DNA from: Eutypa lata
Lineage: Eukaryota > Ascomycota > Sordariomycetes > Xylariales > Diatrypaceae
Reading direction: 5' to 3'
DNA: 64,000 nt
Assembly (NCBI GenBank): GCA_022661535.1
Contig: JAKULF010000009.1
Coordinates: forward strand, 2,294,001-2,358,000
In this document: positions 57,928 through 64,000 of the stretch, in pieces
Position numbering within the stretch: the stretch's first letter is position 1
How the letters are laid out: the number at the start of each line of letters is the position of its first letter
Made by a program: the position numbers and the translations under genes
The notes under the pieces: generated by a model
Seen by the model: the letters and a program-made list of their open reading frames with translations, nothing else
Databases searched by the model: none
What the model was told of the DNA's origin: nothing

Positions 57928-59532
57928 ATGCCACCACGACGATCGCATAAGAAGTCTCGAGCTGGGTGTCGACGTTGTAAGGCAAGAAAGATAAAGGTCC
58001 GTAGTATCCACGGTTCGTACATAAAATTCGGACAATGAAGGCTAACATGACATGGATATCACAAGTGCGACGAAACCCACCCTCGATGCGGGAACTGTCT
58101 CAAGCATGGTGTTGCCTGTGACTTTGAGCATCCTGACCTAGCCGACTCTCTCGCCGCTGCTGAGACTCCTCGCCCGACTACTTCGACCAGCAGCTTTCCT
58201 GATAGCCCTTCAGCCGCGTCTTCTATGACTACTAGCAATACTATTGTTACCACACCTTCTATAGCAGCCAGCACTCCGTTTCTTCTCTATCGCAACCCTG
58301 AACCTGTGACGACCTTATCAACTACTTCCAAAAACAATAGAATGATGGAATTGAAACTCCTCCACCACTACACAACCATCACCTGCAAGACTCTAGCCAT
58401 AGCAGATGATGTAAGCGAGAATATCTGGAGGGACACGGTCCCGAACCTCGCGTTCTCAGGCGCCAGCTTCTTAGCTGATGCCCTGCTGGCTGTTTCCGCG
58501 CTTCATTTAAGATCACACACTCCCCACGATCAGGATCTAGTCCGGGCAAGCCATGCCTATATGGCTGCCACCTTATCAGAGTACGGAACAAGTCTTAGCA
58601 ATGGGATTACAGAGACCAATGCCGAAGCTCTTTTCTTGACAGCCTCCCTTATCGCCTTCCAGTCTACTGCTTCGCGCATTTTCACGCGCGACGATAGCGG
58701 AGATCTCAAGGATAGGAGCGATGGTTATGTGTTGCCACTCTCCTGGTTCCATTCTTTCCAGGGCGTCAAGGCCGTTGTTGCGTCTAGCTGGCAGTGGTTG
58801 CGTAACAGTGGCATTGTCATTCCGATTATTGAAGCGCAGCCGGCTTTGAATCTCAATCTTGCAGAACATGAGAATACCTTCTTCGGGGATCTGCTCGTCG
58901 GACTCGACGAAGAACTCGCTCAATCTGGAGAAGACGAGTCGCCTGGCTACCTTCTCACCCGTCAGGCCTACCAACACGCCGTGGCTGTCCTGAACTGGGC
59001 CCACAAAATTCCTCAGACGGGTGCACCTTTGGTCTTTCTAGCCACAGTATCGCGTCGATTTATTGAACTTCTCGAATCGCGCCGTCCTCGCGCACTCGCC
59101 ATACTCGCCAGTTATTTCGCTCTGCTCAAATGTCTCGACAGCTTATGGTGGCTCAGGGGCGTCGCTCGTCGCGAGGTGATGGGCATCGTGTCGCTTTTCG
59201 ATCCGGACGATGAGGAGTGGTGGCCGCGGTTACAGTGGCCTCTTCGAATCGTCTTGTACGAGGGGGATACGATCCCGTCGGATGTGTGGGGCGCAGATTG
59301 GAACGACCAGCACGCCTTGCTGCAACAAGCGAACCGAAACGGCGGCTTTGTCACCCATATCGAGCTCCTGAGTAAAATGTTCAGCGCGATGCAGAACACG
59401 ACCTCGTCGGCGCTTCGAGACCCCCTTGATGTCGCCTCGCATGCCGAGGCTGTACTTCAGGATAGAGCGCTGCAAGCCTCAGCGAATATGATGGCCTTAT
59501 CAGAAAGCTTACACGTACCTCAAGTAGACTGA
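57928..59532 (+). CDS. Zn2Cys6 transcription factor (UPC2/ECM22-like layout)
   Basis: Exons 57928..57996 and 58066..59532 give 511 aa. The 69-bp intron cuts inside the zinc cluster, a common intron position. DNA-binding motif: SHKKSRAGCRRCKARKIK then CDETHPRCGNCLKHGVAC, with C14, C17, C24, C31, C34 and C41 (C-x2-C-x6-C-x6-C-x2-C-x6-C). A Ser/Thr/Pro-rich linker (about 50-100) is followed by a helical regulatory domain starting MMELKLLHHYTTITCKTLAI, typical of short fungal activators of the sterol-uptake-control type. The target genes are unknown. The gene starts about 1.2 kb from the divergent dynamin-type gene. No frameshift. Confidence 0.9.
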
Positions 59533-61298
59533 ACGGGCCTCGAATACATATACATACATAGTAGTTACCTAGAACAACTCCATACATATATGTATAGTGG
59601 TCTTTATTACCACTTCTGAGGTAGCCGCGTCCGGATGTCGCAAACTCGCGCCAGGATTGCCCGCCGAACCTTGAGACCGCGAGGAGTCTGGATATATATA
59701 TCATGACGTAGGTGTCGTTGACATCGCGCATGAGCTATACGTTATAATACCCGAGAAGTTGGAATAGGTACGGCCTTGGCTATGACACATCTTTTGAAAT
59801 CAAAGATAGACGACGCAGCAGTACTTATCTACCATCAGAGATTTATCGGTGCTTGCCTAGGACGTCGAGCTACTCTTTAACAAGTCACTGGGTATGTGAG
59901 GGGATGGGTGGGATTGGTGGGTGACACGAGAATTAGGGGTCGAATGGTGGGGATGCCAGCCTGGAGGAGATAACCTCACCTCACGTCGTCGTCGCACAAC
60001 AGAGGATGGATGTGTCACTCTGATAACCCCATTTTGAGCAAATGAGGGACATCGTTCATAGATAACGACTTAACCTACATATATAAAGGCAGTTGGAACA
60101 AATGAAGGCTTATTAATAAGTAAATGCAACGACATTATTACTGCATAAAACAGAGCATTTAATATTATGATAGTAAATCATTATATTGCTGGTTATTCTT
60201 TTGATGGCCCAGCTTCTGATGACCTATCCTAAACTTTGACCACCTAGATTCAACGGCCTTTCCAGTCTTTGAAGCTATTGATAACCTAGGTGGTCTGGCT
60301 GTTGACGGGGTCTCTTAACCGTCATTATAGACTTAGAAAATACAACATCCCTTATCCTCCCCCATCCTAAATTAACTCCAGTTAAGTCTACATAATCTAC
60401 CTACGTAACCTACCTACATAGACGGACATTTATAGTAAAACTCTAGGCAAGCCAAGTTAGTATCTTTTGATCGAATATCTCTGGGTACCTAATGGGATCT
60501 AGAAATATATACATACCGAATACCACCACTGTCTGCTCTGCCTACATGTAGGCAGCTCTTGGCTACAACTAGTCTATTTTAGAGTTTTATACCAACAGAA
60601 AGTTTAAATAGAGAGCAGGGAGTTCTGAGTAGTACTAGTTATTTCCAAGCATCTAGATAAATTTCGAACTATTTACACCTCTTAAGAGGTACACTGCAGC
60701 TTACTGGCTAGTTGATAAACGATCAATATTGTTACACTCTTTTCTGCCAAGCGCTATTAGCTACGAATCAACTATCTCAGTCCCAGGGATGAGACTTAAG
60801 TACACACATGTGCGCAAATAGTAGAAATATCTCTTGCGTGAATTAATAACTAACGTTGAAGTTATAACCCGAACGATAATACAATTAAGCATGAGCATAT
60901 TTGCAACTATCGGGTATGGTGTATTATCCAGTTATTGCATGCGGCTCTCGATAATCCTAGCACTTGCTTCCCTAACCTTAATCTCTGGTTCCAGTGGGCT
61001 GGACGGGCCCTTTTACTGGATATCGGAGAGCCTTAGCCTAGTATTTCTTAGCCTCAAAAAGAGACGACAGGGGAAACTGTCGCAACTGACAGGATCACCC
61101 CGAGAAAAAGGTTCAATTGACGTTGCACCTAAAGAATTCAATTCACTTCGAGGAATTCAATTTGGAAGTCAAGCTCCGACAAACGTCTGTCTTAGTCTTA
61201 TCGGTTACAACATGCGTATGTCAGAAACTGGAATCGCATTTCTTCCAACGGACCTCATCCGCGACACCCGATTTCCATTCCTCTAGAAACCCTACACG
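59533..61298. other. intergenic, no gene recognised
   Basis: AT-rich; contains CATACATATATGTATAG near 59582 and repeated CTACCTACGTAACCTACCTAC near 60400. A 150-codon open frame (60834-61286) just upstream of the next gene is not protein-like. Confidence 0.5.
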
Positions 61299-62675
61299 AT
61301 GCGACGACCTATGTCCGTCTCACGGGCGACCCCGGTCTGCCAGATCTGCGAGTCAATATTCTCACGACGTTTACACTCTGCTAAGCTTGTTACTATCCCT
61401 AGAACACCTGTTCGGGCGCAACGAGGCAGTGTTCTTGCCTCTGCTAGATTACGCGACAGGCATTTATTAGTTACGGCAGCAGCAGCATCAATCAGAGCGG
61501 CAACGGGACAGAATGCGGCAAGAACAATAAGTAGCGTTGCAGAAAACGCTAGAGAACCTCATCATGCTACGGAGCAGGGTACAAGGGCGGCTAGTCAAGA
61601 GCTATCGTCCGTAACCAACATGATAACCTTCTTAGAGAACAGCAGATTAAAAATCCTCAACCACCCAAAAATCCCATCCGAGGCGGAGATAAGCCATGCC
61701 CTGCAGGCCTGCCTCGTTGTGGCTGATTACATCATGGATGAATCGGTCCAGCCTCAGATTACACACATGATCAAGGAGATGGACTCGACAGCATCAAACC
61801 TATTGTCCCTGGATAAGATAAAGCCTTCCCCCAAAAAGACCCGGGCTCCCAACGCGCCAAACACAGCCTCCGAGAGGATAACAGCCCAGTTCCGCGTCTT
61901 AGTGGACAGGATATCAGATACCGCGTACGCAATCCTGGCCCACCCACCCGTCTTCATCACGCCAAGCCTCCTCCAGCAGTACGTGGACGTCCAAGCTCGG
62001 CTGGGCAAGCCCGAGACCCTCGCCAAGGCCTTCCACCTCTACGCCTCGAAGCCCATGCCGCGCGCGACATCCGGCCGCGGCGGTGGAACCGCGAGCATCA
62101 GCTACGCGAAGCAGAACCCGCACAAGATCGCGAATGCCATCGAGCCGGCCGTCATCGAGAAGGCCCTCGACACGGCGATCGAGGCCAAGCACCTGGACGC
62201 GGCCGTCGGCATCATCGAGAGCAGCTACACGACGAAGGCGTACATCCGCGCGAAGTTAGTGCGGCACGCCGTGCTGCCCGCGGGTGCCGTGGTCGGCGTG
62301 CCCCTGGCGGCCTACGCGCTGGCCTCGAGCCTCTCCTCCCTCCAGAACACCATGGACCCGGCGACGGCCACAAACGTCGCGTTCGCGGGCATCCTGGCCT
62401 ACGTTGGCTTCACGGCGTCGCTCGGCGTCGTGGCCCTGACCACCGCCAACGACCAGATGCGCCGCGTTACCTGGGCCCCCGGCGTCCCGCTGCGCCACCG
62501 CTGGATCCGCGAGGAGGAGCGCGCCGCCCTCGATAAGGTTGCCTGCGCCTGGGGCTTCCAGGAGAAGTGGCGCCAGGGCGAGGAGGAGGGCCGCGAGTGG
62601 AACGTCCTGAGGGAGTATATTGCCACGAAGGGCATGGTGCTTGATCGCACCGAGCTCATGCCGGGCATGGAGTGA
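61299..62675 (+). CDS. predicted mitochondrial membrane protein, 458 aa
   Basis: Intronless. The N-terminal 75 residues are rich in Arg/Ser/Ala and lack acidic residues until C-ICE (MRRPMSVSRATPVCQICESI), fitting a mitochondrial presequence. The middle part is helical (AEISHALQACLVVADYIMDE, QFRVLVDRISDTAYAILAHP, QQYVDVQARLGKPETLAKAF), possibly PPR-like helical pairs. Two transmembrane helices lie at about 325-347 (LPAGAVVGVPLAAYALASSL) and 358-385 (NVAFAGILAYVGFTASLGVV). The charged C-terminus WIREEERAALDKVACAWGFQ with KGMVLDRTELMPGME is well conserved-looking. I recall similar proteins across filamentous fungi without known role; inner-membrane location is inferred. Confidence 0.8.
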   Translation: MRRPMSVSRATPVCQICESIFSRRLHSAKLVTIPRTPVRAQRGSVLASARLRDRHLLVTAAAASIRAATGQNAARTISSVAENAREPHHATEQGTRAASQELSSVTNMITFLENSRLKILNHPKIPSEAEISHALQACLVVADYIMDESVQPQITHMIKEMDSTASNLLSLDKIKPSPKKTRAPNAPNTASERITAQFRVLVDRISDTAYAILAHPPVFITPSLLQQYVDVQARLGKPETLAKAFHLYASKPMPRATSGRGGGTASISYAKQNPHKIANAIEPAVIEKALDTAIEAKHLDAAVGIIESSYTTKAYIRAKLVRHAVLPAGAVVGVPLAAYALASSLSSLQNTMDPATATNVAFAGILAYVGFTASLGVVALTTANDQMRRVTWAPGVPLRHRWIREEERAALDKVACAWGFQEKWRQGEEEGREWNVLREYIATKGMVLDRTELMPGME

Positions 62676-64000
62676 TCGAGTGGTTGAGACCGTGGCTTGG
62701 GAGCGGGGGAGGGGTTTGTTGAGATCTTCAGGACATCCGGGTATCGATGCCAAGGCTGGCTGCGGGTGGGTGGATAGAATACCTCATCGACGCGCATGCT
62801 CGAGATCGCAGAAAAGAAAAACATCCCTCCCAAGTGTGATCTCTGACTGCCGTCTTGGGTGCCAAGGACGCAAGGCTCGAAGGCGCCGTCGTCACCACTA
62901 CGAATCAAAGTCCAACTAGGCATTTTAGACCCGCGGCAGTTCAAACGACGGCCCGTGCCAAGCAAGCTATAGCATAACACGATGCGTGGGGGAGAGACTC
63001 CGTGGGGGTTTGGCATAAGGCTTACTTTTGTGAAAATCCCGATAAGCTATCTTTTTTGGTGTATATTATCTGAATTCTGACGTGTACACTGCCCACCTAA
63101 CTTCTTGGTAACACTTAACTAGTTGCTACTCCGGCGGAGTTGACTTGCCCTCACATTTGAAACTCGTCATCATCGGTTTGTTCTACATGAACACCGTAAG
63201 CTGCTAGTGTTGAGCTCACCCGGCTCGGCATTGAACTATTGCTCAGCACCCCTCTGATTTCTAATGTAATGTATGACTGTGATAGGATTAACGCTTAAGT
63301 GGATTACAGGAAATAGTCAGACTTTCCCTGTTCGCATTTTCGAGTCTCATATAAGATGATACGGTACGTTGAACGCATTTTAATTGTAATATTCTAAAAA
63401 CGTGTCTCTTCTCAGCCACATTCTCCCCTGAGACACTGAACGATAGGTTGATTCTACGAAGTCAAACCAAAGTCATCCGCTAATCTGTCTTAAATAATCA
63501 TCAACCTATGATGTTACCTTATCCTGAATTTCACATTTATCCCTTCGGGGGGAAAAAAGACTATGTATGTATGCCGGTGTGAACAACAGTAAGTACACTG
63601 TCTTACCCTAGTGGGTGGAAACATGTATGAGATCGGTGATTTCTTTGAGAATAGCCGCTATACGGATTACTTTGCCAGCAATTGGGCTGTGCCTCCTTAT
63701 CCACGTATGCATTTTGTTTCGAAACTTCGGTGTTCTGCCCGGGGACAGGGATGTGGGCTATGTGAGATCTCTCTCACATACATGCAGGCAGATCCTAGCG
63801 TTTAGATCCGTCTGTTCCTAACCCCTGTATGACTATATCATTCTTGAACCTCTCAGCCTCTCCCCTATTTTAGCTTATCTACCCAAACGTAACCTAAGGG
63901 CGCATATCCTTTCTTATTTCCTCGTCCCGCCAAGGTGATCAGCTAGGAATAGAGGTGCCACTACATATGCCGTCCGTCGCCAAGCAACAGTAGATTGAAA
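62676..64000. other. intergenic to right edge
   Basis: No gene recognised; frames up to 99 codons on the plus strand overlap the 3' flank and lack protein-like composition. Confidence 0.5.

Noticed and set aside
60834..61286. 150-codon plus-strand frame just upstream of the mitochondrial protein gene
   Set aside because: Out of frame with the gene, no motif, composition typical of spacer; could not be joined by splice sites.

Overview
The window is nuclear DNA of a filamentous ascomycete, most likely a Sordariomycete-type Pezizomycotina. Genes are split by short GT-AG introns of about 50-210 bp with CTAAC/CTGAC-like branch points. The protein families (CFEM/PTH11 receptor, Zn2Cys6 factor, DUF1765 protein, PhoD, secreted GH5, fungal NLR) are typical of that group. 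Spacers are long and AT-rich, and several genes are decayed. Exon models were built by hand from splice signals plus frame; each multi-exon model given as a join closes in frame.

Layout. 0-2.1 kb: 3'-terminal part of an SMP-30-type lactonohydrolase (+) convergent with a DenD-like extended SDR (-). 3.8-6.1 kb: RBR-type E3 ubiquitin ligase (+) with a GC-AG intron and a His-Pro tail. 6.7-7.5 kb: orphan 229-aa gene (-). 8.4-8.9 kb: decayed membrane-protein gene (-). 9.7-13.6 kb: a divergent pair made of an NB-ARC/TPR NLR (-) and a small HeLo-like cell-death protein (+). The two carry the same short amyloid-type (PP/RHIM-like) motif, at the N-terminus of the NLR and the C-terminus of the effector. 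14.3-15.7 kb: secreted HExxH protein. 16 kb: NmrA pseudogene. 17.2-19.4 kb: PhoD-like phosphatase. 20.1 kb: small cysteine-rich protein. 22.8-24.2 kb: hypothetical protein with CRE-like promoter repeats. 26.2-27.1 kb: membrane-anchored monothiol glutaredoxin. 30.5-31.8 kb: secreted GH5 beta-glucanase. 32.2-34.1 kb: gene graveyard with a phenol-hydroxylase-type pseudogene and another remnant. 37.2-40.9 kb: DUF1765 protein. 45.5-46.2 kb: small secreted protein. 47.2-49.7 kb: CFEM-PTH11 receptor in eight exons. 52.0-53.3 kb: RPF2. 53.8 kb: intron-containing tRNA-like locus. 54.5-56.8 kb: dynamin-type GTPase. 57.9-59.5 kb: Zn2Cys6 regulator. 61.3-62.7 kb: mitochondrial membrane protein.

The most notable system is the NLR/HeLo-like pair. 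By analogy with HET-S/NWD2 and PNT1/HELLP, ligand sensing through the TPRs would oligomerise the NLR. Its N-terminal motif would then template the matching C-terminal motif of the effector into an amyloid fold, releasing the N-terminal helical domain to attack membranes. The remaining genes are a mix of housekeeping, secreted and regulatory functions, with no obvious metabolic cluster.
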